The notes below the pieces were generated by a model. The model was not told the DNA's origin and made no database searches. It was given only the letters and a program-made list of their open reading frames with translations. Shown here piece after piece: positions 11,701-20,113 of a stretch of 64,000 nt of DNA. A program made the position numbers and the translations under genes. The stretch comes from Tigriopus japonicus (taxonomy: Eukaryota; Arthropoda; Copepoda; Harpacticoida; Harpacticidae): NCBI GenBank assembly GCA_010645155.1, contig JAAGOF010000300.1, forward strand, positions 247,246 to 311,245, written 5' to 3'. Every line of letters begins with the position of its first letter. The stretch's first letter is position 1.

Positions 11701-14269
11701 AATAATCAAACGTTGTGTAGGTGACCTTAACGATGGAGTACGTTCACAACTTTAACCTTTTTGTTTAGAGCTAAGTATCGCTCTTTGGCCCAATTTGTTT
11801 CCAAATTCATGTTCTCTTTGGTTTGCTTCAAAATAATGTCCAATTCTCGTTTTGTATAAGGTTCGGCTCCTTTGCGTGAGGTCAAGAGGCTTTCAAAGGC
11901 CAGCAATCGCACCTGAAAACATGGAAATAAATGGAAAGGGTCTGTTGCACTTAACATTAAAAGGTCTAACGAACTCACGTCATCGTTGAAAGCGAAGAAT
12001 GAATGAGCGAAGGCTTTCAAATCCAGGAAATCGTCGTACTTGGCTTTGTTGGAGCTCTTCTTGCTTTTGATCACTAAGAGCCAGATCTTTTGAGATTTTG
12101 GATCTCGATCCGTGGGTTGATGGGCTGAATTGACATCATCGAAATATTCCGGACATAATCGCCAGATTTTGGTGACGAGATGCTCAATTTCAGGCACATG
12201 AGATGCTTGGAAAAGCGGAGGCAGCCAATGTTCTCGCCATTGTTTGGCATTTTCGGACGAATTTTGGTGGGAGGAGATCAGTAATGCTTCATAGAGCTCA
12301 ATGGCATATTTCTTGAGATGAAGGTCCTCAAACAAGGAAATCACTTCATTCTGAATAGAGGCATCTAAATGTTTGGCTAGAGTTTGACTCCATGGCGAAG
12401 CCTTCACAACTTGAAGCAGAGCTAAACACCTAATTTTAGATCTCGAGTTCATGGACACTATTCTACGGAGAATCCCATTTAATTGATCCTCGTGATGTTG
12501 TAAGATTGTTATCAGTGAAGTCAGGGCATTGCATGTGTTGTGTCTGACACTTTCAATTTTGGATTCAAACAAGATCCATATCAGATCTTCCATCTGAGAG
12601 GAACACTTTTCCACATCCATTTCCATGTCCGATAACGAAGACGTTTCGGTTTTGATTCTCTTCAGAAATTGGACAGCAAACCGTGAGACTTGCAAAAGAA
12701 CGGGTCCAGTTGGATTCCTAGGTATTGGGTAAGAAATTAATTAGGCTTTCAGATGTCTCATATTAGCTGAACTATTTACGCTTTTGTCAGTTGTCGGATT
12801 CGTTCCCAGGCATTTGGACCTTGCTCGCGAAACAATTTGATATCACAGCAAACCACAAAAGCTTGGATAAAACACACTTCCGCACCTGAATCATGGTCCA
12901 ATTCCAGATCAGAAGCCTATAGGACAAGAAATGGTTCATTTTAAGCTAATACTATGCGAAGCTGAACTTGATTTATTCCCTCACCATGGATTTCCAGTTA
13001 AGAACTTCATGACTTGACAACATCCAACGACAAATCGGCAAACAAAAGTTGAGTTTATGATCCATAGATGTCTCTATGGCCCGAGTCAAGTCTGCTAAAG
13101 CCTTGAGAATGGATTTTGGGGGAGATTTTGGATCGCCCACGGATGAAAACTGACCCAAAGCTCGGATCAGGGAATTGAAGTGCGGCTCTTGGTTCAAATT
13201 CACGGCATCCATGCTCAAAATTTGGTTCAAGACCAAAGGTGTGAATTGCTCGGAGGCAGCCAGGATCCATTCTTTGGTCACTGGAGTACTTTCAAGACAT
13301 CGTGCCAAGTCCGGACCCAGGTTGGACTCATCTTTCTCGATGTGGACCATAAGAAGGTCAATCAAAGGACGCCGGAGTTGATCGACCTCCGCCCTTTGAG
13401 TCAATTGTTTCCGAATGCGGTTCAACAAATGCGAAGACGAAGGCAAAGTGAGGAACAACCCTAACACGAGCCAAACTTGAGACTTGGATTCCCACCCATC
13501 CGATAATATCTAGAAATAGAATGAAATGAAATAGACAGTCATTGCAAAACGTTGCTCATTTAAGTCGGTTTGATTGGTTTGAAGTTCCGGCCAACATTTA
13601 CTTATTCCGAAAGAAAGAGCTTTTATTGATCTCTTTCCCCTCACAAGATAAATGACAAAGTGATTACAAACACAATGCAATCATGAACTTAAATGACCAA
13701 AGACTCAAAAGCAAAATGCATGTAACCAAAATATCGACGTAAAATTCGATTGAAAGATCTTCAAGTCCTTTTACGGTTTTTAAATAGAAATTATCATTTT
13801 TTAAAATGAAAGTGGATCCGACAATTTTTCCATGCACCAAGTTTAAAATTTTGTTCATGATTTCCTGTGATGCTTATACTCATTTTTTGCATGCACCCCA
13901 CATTATTCCTTGGTTTACCGACTTCAAGTTCAGCCGGAACGCCTTGATTAAGTAAGCAACCGCAAAATCTGAGCCCTTATTCGAAAATATGATGGTCACG
14001 ACCCGTGCGATTTGAAATCCCCCTTTGTTTGTCCGTACCCGATCAAGGACATGTACTTGGTCCGAAAACTTGGAAGCGTCTCTCAACTCTTGCCATGAAG
14101 ACCAAGAACTCGGCAATGGTGAAGTCGAAGCAGAAGTGTCAAGCCAAGTAATCAGGTCTCGAATTTGGACTAAATTGGCCTCGAGGCTCTCGGCGGGTTT
14201 CACCCCGGATCGCTGAATCATGGGTTTGGGCACGGAAGTCCGAAGATTGAGCGTGACTTCACTGGCCAT
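5725..14269 (-). CDS. THADA: THADA homolog, HEAT-repeat protein (DUF2428)
   Basis: THADA/Trm732 proteins are large helical-repeat proteins tied to tRNA 2'-O-ribose methylation and, in animals, to energy metabolism. Twelve exons on the minus strand: 14269-13919, 13509-12985, 12916-12780, 12717-11979, 11912-11757, 11690-10368, 10297-10010, 8217-8008, 7947-7186, 6613-6475, 6222-5996 and 5934-5725. They join in frame to 1,688 aa, against about 1,950 in human. The DUF2428 signature is clear: CSTRRSAGLPF near residue 991, HVLRALFR after it, and TRIFGVKRDKDE near residue 1093 just after a junction. Most introns are short (66-80 bp); intron 7 (10009-8218) is 1.8 kb because it contains the SOWAH gene. 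Intron 4 (66 bp) is a stop-free multiple of three. The end of exon 1 is duplicated upstream near 14.8 kb. The identification is strong; exact function here is inferred from the family. Confidence 0.93.
6724..6731. promoter_or_regulatory. Perfect CRE palindrome in THADA intron 9
   Basis: TGACGTCA lies within the intron 7185-6614. It is a sequence match only; chance occurrence is plausible at this length. Confidence 0.3.
8414..9832 (-). CDS. SOWAH-family ankyrin protein, intronless and nested in a THADA intron
   Basis: A single open frame of 472 aa from ATG at 9832. The N-terminus (about 5-75) resembles the SOWAH N-terminal winged-helix-like domain. The middle (about 110-260) is proline-rich with four SH3-ligand-like motifs (PPPPLPARR, PPPPLPKRK, RPPLPTK, RPPLPPK). 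The C-terminal half carries the SOWAH ankyrin pair (YTGLHWLCKHG, then SRGGYTPLILCAIQGH and DYSGKKAKHYW). Drosophila Sosondowah and vertebrate SOWAHA-D share this layout; their molecular role is poorly known. The gene sits wholly inside THADA intron 7, same strand, with only about 177 bp between its ATG and the THADA donor. An AATAAA overlaps the stop codon. The lack of introns fits either an old retrocopy or loss of introns. The family call is strong. Confidence 0.9.
   Translation of the reverse strand: MSQEESSLPLFLNDLIILEHFYECGGSDTSHNVVRQLSPFLCDPISGSENKNLMKVLMRKYCWTEKQEGLVTFHLKTEFQGRLPSDILEVDVSTLRRRSRTLPIYEPSEEDVINRLIPPKSPQGLPGTEFEDPPPPLPARRRKSCPSEGPSLPANMGPPPPLPKRKLSTPIVDDSPPSKLNPADRPPLPTKDSSSQPRLRTLSNPSYMHNPSLSLKLLDEERPPLPPKFVRRPALKNEPNVNKKDTFKAQKSVKDIRKHFEEIKDETSPSNVKPTYEKKDLRRRRPSSVVIPQKITPEIQTWLKRVAKPDPDLNPILKEVERNPRILGVQDHLSGYTGLHWLCKHGSFEVMYRLFRANLVHKSDLNARSRGGYTPLILCAIQGHSELYSLLLEQPGLETGIQDYSGKKAKHYWQTNNGGKDAFDGQTESLNEDGESRYLRQDSRTSRGREKVHRGATFLRNVVRQSGRIFRE
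13838..13936. repeat. Duplicated segment, copy at the THADA exon 1/intron 1 boundary
   Basis: About 95 bp, from the GTTTAAAATTTTG region to the CTTCAAGTTCAG region, recur in the same orientation at about 14776-14876 with a few substitutions and a small indel. The segment includes the last coding bases of THADA exon 1 and its splice donor. Confidence 0.8.
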
Positions 14270-14775
14270 GATGAGAACGATGTGATTCTTCCGAAAAGAA
14301 AAGAGAGATTGAACGAACAATAGTTCAGCCACTCACTCAACATGTGTTTGTGTTGTTATTGGAGATTGCGTGAAATCGTCGTGCGGTTTGACCGTTGTGC
14401 AGGTTTGATGTGGATTTTCTGGTCTGAAAAAAAAATACTCTTTTACTATCATTTTCGTTAAAAGGTAAGTCATTGGTATGACCATTATAATTTTTTTTTG
14501 TAATTACACAACTCATTTACTGACATTGCGTTCAAGCCAGAGATTGATTGTAAGAGCCCGGAAAAATGTGCGACGGTACATTTTCCTACAGTTTTAATTT
14601 GTGAAGGGTCACGACGGTCACGGTACTGAATGACTAAAATCAAGATGTGTTTCTGACCAACAAAATTATGCGGAACAACTTTGATTTCGTACTTTTATCT
14701 AAATCAGGTCTAAATCAAAAGTTATACAAAGCCGGATGAACATACTTAATCTCCCAAATTATAAAAAAAAAAACA

Positions 14776-14876
14776 AGTTTAAATTTTGTTCATGATTTCC
14801 TGTGATGCTCATGCTCATACTCATTTTTTGCATGCACCCCACATTCTTCTCTTGGTTTACCGACTTCAAGTTCAGT
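14776..14876. repeat. Second copy of the THADA exon 1 boundary segment
   Basis: Near-identical to 13838-13936, in the same orientation, about 0.9 kb apart. Beyond CTTCAAGTTCAG the two sequences diverge abruptly, so only the boundary piece was copied. Confidence 0.8.
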
Positions 14877-15006
14877 TAAATAACTGAAGGGTTGGTAGAG
14901 CAGGTCATGACTGTAGTAATGTTGTTAATGAGCCTGGCATTGATAGTCAGGACAATCAATTGGAGGATCTGGTAGTAACAGATCAAGATGCTTTTGAGGC
15001 CATATG

Positions 15007-15140
15007 CACTGAAATAAATTATTTTTTCTTCTAAACCTGACTTATTGGTCAGGTGTTTTCTTCCTTCTTAAAGTTCAAGGAAGTTAAGCTCTGGCACTGC
15101 ACTTACTTTTTCGAAATACCGTACTTTCATGCTTATAATT
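15007..15140. repeat. Dispersed repeat R1, copy 1
   Basis: About 134 bp from CACTGAAATAAAT to GCTTATAAT are almost the same as 16901-17035. Copy 2 runs on into a LINE-like tail. Confidence 0.75.
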
Positions 15141-15456
15141 AACCCAGATCAAGGGTTTGTTGTGCGTTGAGGTTCGGAGAATTATCACGAGATGGTGCTG
15201 ATCCACGCGTCAACTTGGAAAAATCAGAGCGAGTCATATACATGACTTTTGAATTCGCTCATGTTTGAAATCAAGATGATATGATCTTAAAAGTTATTGT
15301 ATCGTGTAGAGGGAATCATCCCCTCCCAAATCCACATATTTTGGGCTGATGTAGTTGATTTGAACTCAAATTATGGGACTCGGAAGATTCTCGTTGCCCG
15401 TCTAGGTTGAGAGATGTGAGTTTATCCTGACAATGGTTTTGGTTGCGCAACGGGGC

Positions 15457-15669
15457 TCAAACAACAAAACAAACGATCAGGAATCCGGGATTAAAAAATA
15501 CGACATTTTTCATAGCATGTAACTCATAAGGGTAGTCTGTGAAATGCGAAAACCCTTGTTCTTCCATTCTTGGTTTTCGCATTCCACAGACCACCTTTGC
15601 GACTTGGATGCTTTTAAAACTGCCGGATTTTATAATCCCGGATTCTTGATCCTTTGTTTTGTTATTTGA
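15457..15669. mobile_element. 213-bp inverted-repeat element (MITE-like)
   Basis: The outer arms pair: TCAAACAACAAAACAAA at the left against the complement of TTTGTTTTGTTATTTGA at the right. GAATCCGGGATTA is shared a few bases inside. An inner palindrome (GTCTGTGAAATGCGAAAACC with its complement) lies near 15536-15593. No open frame is present. The superfamily cannot be told. Confidence 0.6.
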
Positions 15670-15827
15670 TATCCTTGTTTTGACGTCTAGCTTATAAAAA
15701 CACCCCCGCTATGTGAAGTGCAACCTCCCGTTTTTTAAGCTAGAGTTTTGACGGCATTATTTCCTTCAGATGTCTGGTCACACTGTCTTAAGTAGTCTTC
15801 TCAAGTCCTCCACGTATCTAGTCCCAT

Positions 15828-16000
15828 TTCTCACACATTTCGTTGACTTTTTGCCCTATTTTTTTACATTTTTTTGCTCTTTTTGCTCTAAATTTCAACA
15901 TTTTTTGCCCTTTTTGCCCTATATTTCAACATTTTTTGCCCTTTTTCCTGACATTTTAATGACATTTTTTGGATGTTTTTCCAACATTTTTTCCCGGGCT
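15828..16000. repeat. T-rich low-complexity tandem (TTTTTTGCCC units)
   Basis: Repeats of ACATTTTTTGCCC and CCCTATATTTCAA give a phenylalanine-rich spurious open frame at 15770-16102. No protein family is recognisable. Confidence 0.7.
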
Positions 16001-16550
16001 CTACTTATATTGCTGAAACAAATTCAAAAAAGGGCCAAATTAACTTTTAGGGTAGGTAAAGGGTTACCAGGTTCTAGTATCCCTCGGCCACTTTTGCTTT
16101 GAAATTCAGTGCAGTCACTTTCAGCCACTTTTTTGAAGACTTCGGCCACTTCCGCCCATAAAATAAAATACAATTTCCCGCTAAAAACTAAAACTAAAAT
16201 ATATCCGTCAAAATTTTTACTCATTTCTAGAAAAAAAATCTATAGCACTAATAACCTCAATAACATTCCGTGGTAATTTATCTTAAAATTGGTATCCAGT
16301 TGGTATAGTAATTTGCAAACACAATGAGTGTGTTTCAGATCTAGAAAACTTGAAGGACTTATTTGTCAGTTGCTAGGATCTTTCAGTTTGACTGGTCATT
16401 TTCTGACTAGTTTAGCAGTGATTGACAATTTGAGTACCTGAATAAAACAAAATTTTCTTCTGAAAGAGGGTTGAAGTTTATGAAAGTTTTTACCGCTACA
16501 AGGAATGCGATTCCCTGTAAATTCAAGGATTTCTCCCAACAGCTTCAATT

Positions 16551-16642
16551 CGACCCCCAACAGGATTTGAACCTACGCCGTCTGGGGAAGCACTTACACT
16601 CGGCACTTTAAATAACGCGCTAGTACGCGTGGCCACTCTGGC
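16551..16642 (-). pseudogene. tRNA-Leu-like relic or tRNA-derived SINE head
   Basis: On the minus strand a consensus B box, GGTTCAAATCC, is at 16573-16563. Upstream lie a leucine-type D-arm start (TGGCC) and a loop TTTAAAG that would place anticodon TAA. A long variable region is also present. The anticodon stem has a mismatch and the acceptor stem does not pair with the 3' side, so this is not a functional tRNA as it stands. It could be a decayed tRNA-Leu(UAA) or the head of a SINE. Confidence 0.4.
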
Positions 16643-16900
16643 TTCCTTTTCGTTCAAATGTATAAGATTTCAAACCAATGTAGGATCCATGTCACAAAAT
16701 ACCTAAACATTTCGATTTTTTTGCTATTTTCGGCCACTTTAGGCCCCTTTTGGACGTGGCCGAGAGATTTCTTTTTTCTTTCAGTCACCAGGTTACAAAT
16801 TCGGCCACTTTTGCCAATAGTTTCCTAGGAATCGGCGGCCTGGCAACCTTGGGTAGGCATAGTGGAACTTTTTATTAACTTTAGCTAAACGTTTTTGGAA

Positions 16901-17170
16901 GCACTGAAATAAATCAATTTTTCCTCTAAACCTGATTTATTGGTCAGGTGTTTTCTTCCTTCTTAAAGTTCAAGGAAGTTAAGCTCTGGCACTGCACTTA
17001 CTTTTTCGAAATACCGTACTTTCATTGCTTATAATGCTGAAACAAATTCAAAAAAGGGCCAGGCGGGTAATAAAACTTAGAGACCATCAGTTGCAAGATA
17101 TATTTATCTTATTTTAACATTACAAGCTTTCCAGGCAGATAAAGTGTGTTTCATCTCGCTTTTAGATGTA
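16901..17170 (+). mobile_element. Repeat R1 copy 2 with LINE-like reverse transcriptase tail fragment
   Basis: The first 135 bp match 15007-15140. The following frame reads LKQIQKRARRVIKLRD, which resembles the short basic motif near the end of many non-LTR reverse transcriptases. A related piece (GCTGAAACAAATTCAAAAAAG) lies at about 16010-16033. There is no intact open frame. The LINE assignment is tentative. Confidence 0.35.
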
Positions 17171-17187
17171 TTCAGTTTTTTTTGTCG

Positions 17188-17352
17188 TTCCCAGTTTTCC
17201 GTTGTTCACAGTTTTCTGTTGTGCCCAGTTTTCCACTGTTCCTAGTTTTCCGCTGTACCCAGTTTTCCGTTGTACCCAGTTTCCGCTGATCCAGTTTTCT
17301 TGTACTGAATCGTTGAACATTGAGTTTTCCAACGCACCCAGTTTTCCTGTGT
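17188..17352. repeat. Minisatellite with unit near CCCAGTTTTCCGTTGTA
   Basis: About nine degenerate copies of a 16-18 bp unit around CCCAGTTTTCC, ending just left of the foldback element. The frames it opens on both strands are artefacts of the repeat. Confidence 0.7.
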
Positions 17353-17372
17353 TGAGTTATCCAATGAATCGC

Positions 17373-18501
17373 CACGGTGTTCCGAATGGCGTTTTAGGTT
17401 TGAATCAAAATACCCAAAAACACCATGGCACTATTTGAACCCACAATTCAATGGGGAACAGCTTTACTTTTATTGTGTTATATAAGATTAGCTCCAGGAA
17501 AAAAGTTTTATACCTAAAAACCTATTAAATATAACATTTTTAACAAACTATTTAATCCATATTTAGAGACCATTTAGTTACCTAATGAATTCAAATTGAA
17601 TAAAAATTCATTCAGCAACAGCTGAGTTATTTGACTTTGAATGGTCCGTTTTTGACCCCAAAAAGCCGAAAAACGTTACAGTTATATGAAAAAACAAATT
17701 CCCAAAGATTTCACATGGCTTTTCAATATTGCAAAAATAATTGACTTTTTCAGTTTTGGAACTTATGTCAAAATAGCTCAAAATATGAAAAAATATCACT
17801 TAAAATGCACTTAAATAAGATTTTTGGAAAGTTATTTTCATAACAATTTAGGGTACGCTATGATGTGTGTTGTGCCAAAATTACAAATAAAAATGTCTAA
17901 CAGAGGCATATCCAAAATTACGATTTCTAGAAGGACCATGTTCAAAATGGACTAAAATCGAAACTTGAAACATTAACCGATTTCTTCAAAACTTTAAATT
18001 ATTACCCAACTTTGAGTGTCTTTGATACTCAAAAGTTTTTTTATTGGAAAATGTATTTTAAATACATTTTAAGTGATATTTTTTCTTATTTTGAGCTATT
18101 TTGACATAAGTTCCAAAAGTCAAAAAAAACATTTATTTTTGCAATATTGAAAAGCTATGTGAAATCTTTGGGAATTTGTTTGTTCATATAACTGTAGCGT
18201 TTTTCGGCTTTTTGGGGTCAAAAATGGACCATTCAAAGTCAAATAACTCAGTTACTGCTGAATGAATTTTTATTCAATTTGAATTCATTAGGTAACTAAA
18301 TGGTCTCTAAATATGGATTAAATAGTTTGTTAAAAAATGATATATTTAATAGGTTTTTAGGTATATAACTTTTTCCCTGGACCTAATCTTGTATAATACA
18401 ATAAAAGTAAAGTTGTTCCCCATTGAATTGTGGGTCCAAAAATTGCCATGGTGTCTTTGGGTATTTTGATTCAAACCTAAAACGCCATTCGGAACACCGT
18501 G
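17373..18501. mobile_element. 1.13-kb foldback DNA element with about 440-bp arms
   Basis: The left arm (17373 to about 17815) and right arm (about 18058-18501) are inverted copies of each other with scattered mismatches and small indels, around a spacer of about 240 bp. The termini are CACGGTGTTCCGAATGGCG and its complement. Each end is flanked by TCGC (17369-17372 and 18502-18505), which fits a 4-bp target duplication. No transposase frame is present. CAC termini with a 4-bp duplication would suit a CMC/Chapaev-like origin, but that is inference. Confidence 0.75.
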
Positions 18502-19343
18502 TCGCGTTATCCTGGAACCATGAAAGCATTTGTTTCCACCTAATCATAAAACATACCAAAAATCACCTGAAATGAATGTTTGCCATATTTTTAAGAACCA
18601 CAAAGCAAATTGAATGATCAATGACACTCTATTATTTTGTTAGCACTTAAGGCTATTTATAGATAACCCTAAGGAAGCCAAGAGCTTCTCAAGTAATTTT
18701 GCTTCTTACAGAATACCACTTACGGCCTAATCATTACAGTGAAGAGGCAGCGGAATATTTACTTCGTTGAAGTAACCTTTCATTTTAGTACAATGACAGT
18801 CCTTTAGCTGTATTTCTATAATTTGTCCTGAGAAATTAAGATATCCTTGGCTAGAGCTACCCGATGTTGGTTTCTTTTTTCTAAAACGGCAAGTGTTCAA
18901 AACGTACTTATACCAAATATTTTTCGAGCAAGAGCATTTAAGAGACGTTTTCGTGCTACCTCAAGTGGATCAACAAATTTTGGTTACATCTAATACTAGA
19001 CCGCTAACTAATGCCACAAAATGCTGCTTGGTCGAAATTTGTGGATTCTGATATCAGTTTATGCTACACATTTCCCACGCTTTCGGTTTGACAAAATTAA
19101 TGATAACTAATTAATGCATTTTGTGAAACGTTGAAGCGTTTTCAACGTTCTAGATTTTGGGGGGGACAAAAAGTTTGCCACTATGGGGCAAAAATGCATC
19201 ATCAATTAAACAAATCAAGTCTGATCGAATAGATCTGGTGGAACACATGATTTGCCAAATAGTAGAGAAGCAGTACATTTTGCCCCCACAGCCAACCAGC
19301 TTTTTACTCGTCATAGGCTTTCAAGCTATCAAATAACCTAGAT

Positions 19344-19562
19344 CAGGGGTCGGCGACCTATGGGCCCTGGCCCACATGTGGGCCCAAGGGTGGTCGTTGG
19401 TGGGCTCAGGAGCTATAGGGGAAAGTCCTAACGAGTGGGACGAGAGCCATTTGTATTACTGTGCTCGTGGGCCCCTGAATCTACCAACGTCTGTTTGGGG
19501 GCCTCTGACAACACACAATCAAATCTTGTGGGCCTTGACCTAAAAGTGATTGCCGACTCCTG
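19344..19562. mobile_element. Non-autonomous hAT-type MITE, 219 bp
   Basis: The left end is CAGGGGTCGGCGA and the right end complements to CAGGAGTCGGCAA, typical hAT-like termini. Flanking 8-mers are acctagat (19336-19343) and acccagat (19563-19570), a 7/8 match as expected for a hAT 8-bp target duplication. GGGCC-rich interior, no open frame. It is not a derivative of the hAT at 40 kb, whose termini differ (CAGGGTGGGCATTT). Confidence 0.75.
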
Positions 19563-19691
19563 ACCCAGATCAATATCCTTGCCCTCATCAAGCAGAAACT
19601 ATGCCGGTGTTGACTCAAAAATCACTCCCAGTTGACATTAAAACCGAAAAGCTCCCCAGGTGTGATTTTCGAACGACTTTCGGGATTACGT

Positions 19692-19755
19692 TGAATAGGT
19701 TGTGGTTCAGCTCCTTCTGACTGTACATACTGGACTATTCCTGTTTCGACCTTTT
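19692..19755. repeat. 64-bp exact direct repeat, copy 1
   Basis: Identical over 64 bases to 20944-21007, starting TGAATAGGTTGTGG and ending TTTCGACCTTTT. It lies about 360 bp beyond the stop codon of the minus-strand zinc-finger gene. Confidence 0.9.
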
Positions 19756-20113
19756 AACAAAGAAAATCCCTAACATAACTCACAAGTATTCTTCAGCTGC
19801 ACATAGGAAAATAAAGGTTTCCTTTTTGCACTTTTTTTTCTTTTTTCCTTTCATCGTGTCTTAAATCTGAGGAAAGTAGCAATCCTCTCAAGGAAATTAT
19901 CTCACTCATTCAGCGAATTTCTGTTTTGCACAAGCATCAATCTTTGCATATCGCCAAGTGTATTGCAAAGAAAATACAGTTTGTAAATCTTTCACCGTAT
20001 TTTATTGTTCAAAACAAGCAAGCGCCAACGTTATGGTTCTGAGACAAGAATTCCAATCAAAAACGTGTCAAATTGTCGCCACTTTCAGGGCCGCAATATT
20101 CGCTAAATAATCG

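Larger units (their letters stand above)
14270..20113. other. Gene-free, repeat-rich AT-rich block
   Basis: No coding exon with family resemblance was found. The start side holds the THADA promoter and 5' UTR. The rest is made of repeat fragments listed separately (segment copy, LINE-like pieces, inverted-repeat elements, T-rich runs, minisatellite, tRNA-like relic). Open frames here are short and low in complexity. Confidence 0.6.

Noticed and set aside
15770..16102. 110-codon Phe-rich frame
   Set aside because: It is translated from a T-rich tandem repeat, and its end is the LINE-like fragment.
17166..17438. Repetitive frames on both strands of the minisatellite
   Set aside because: They only mirror the tandem unit and run into the foldback element.
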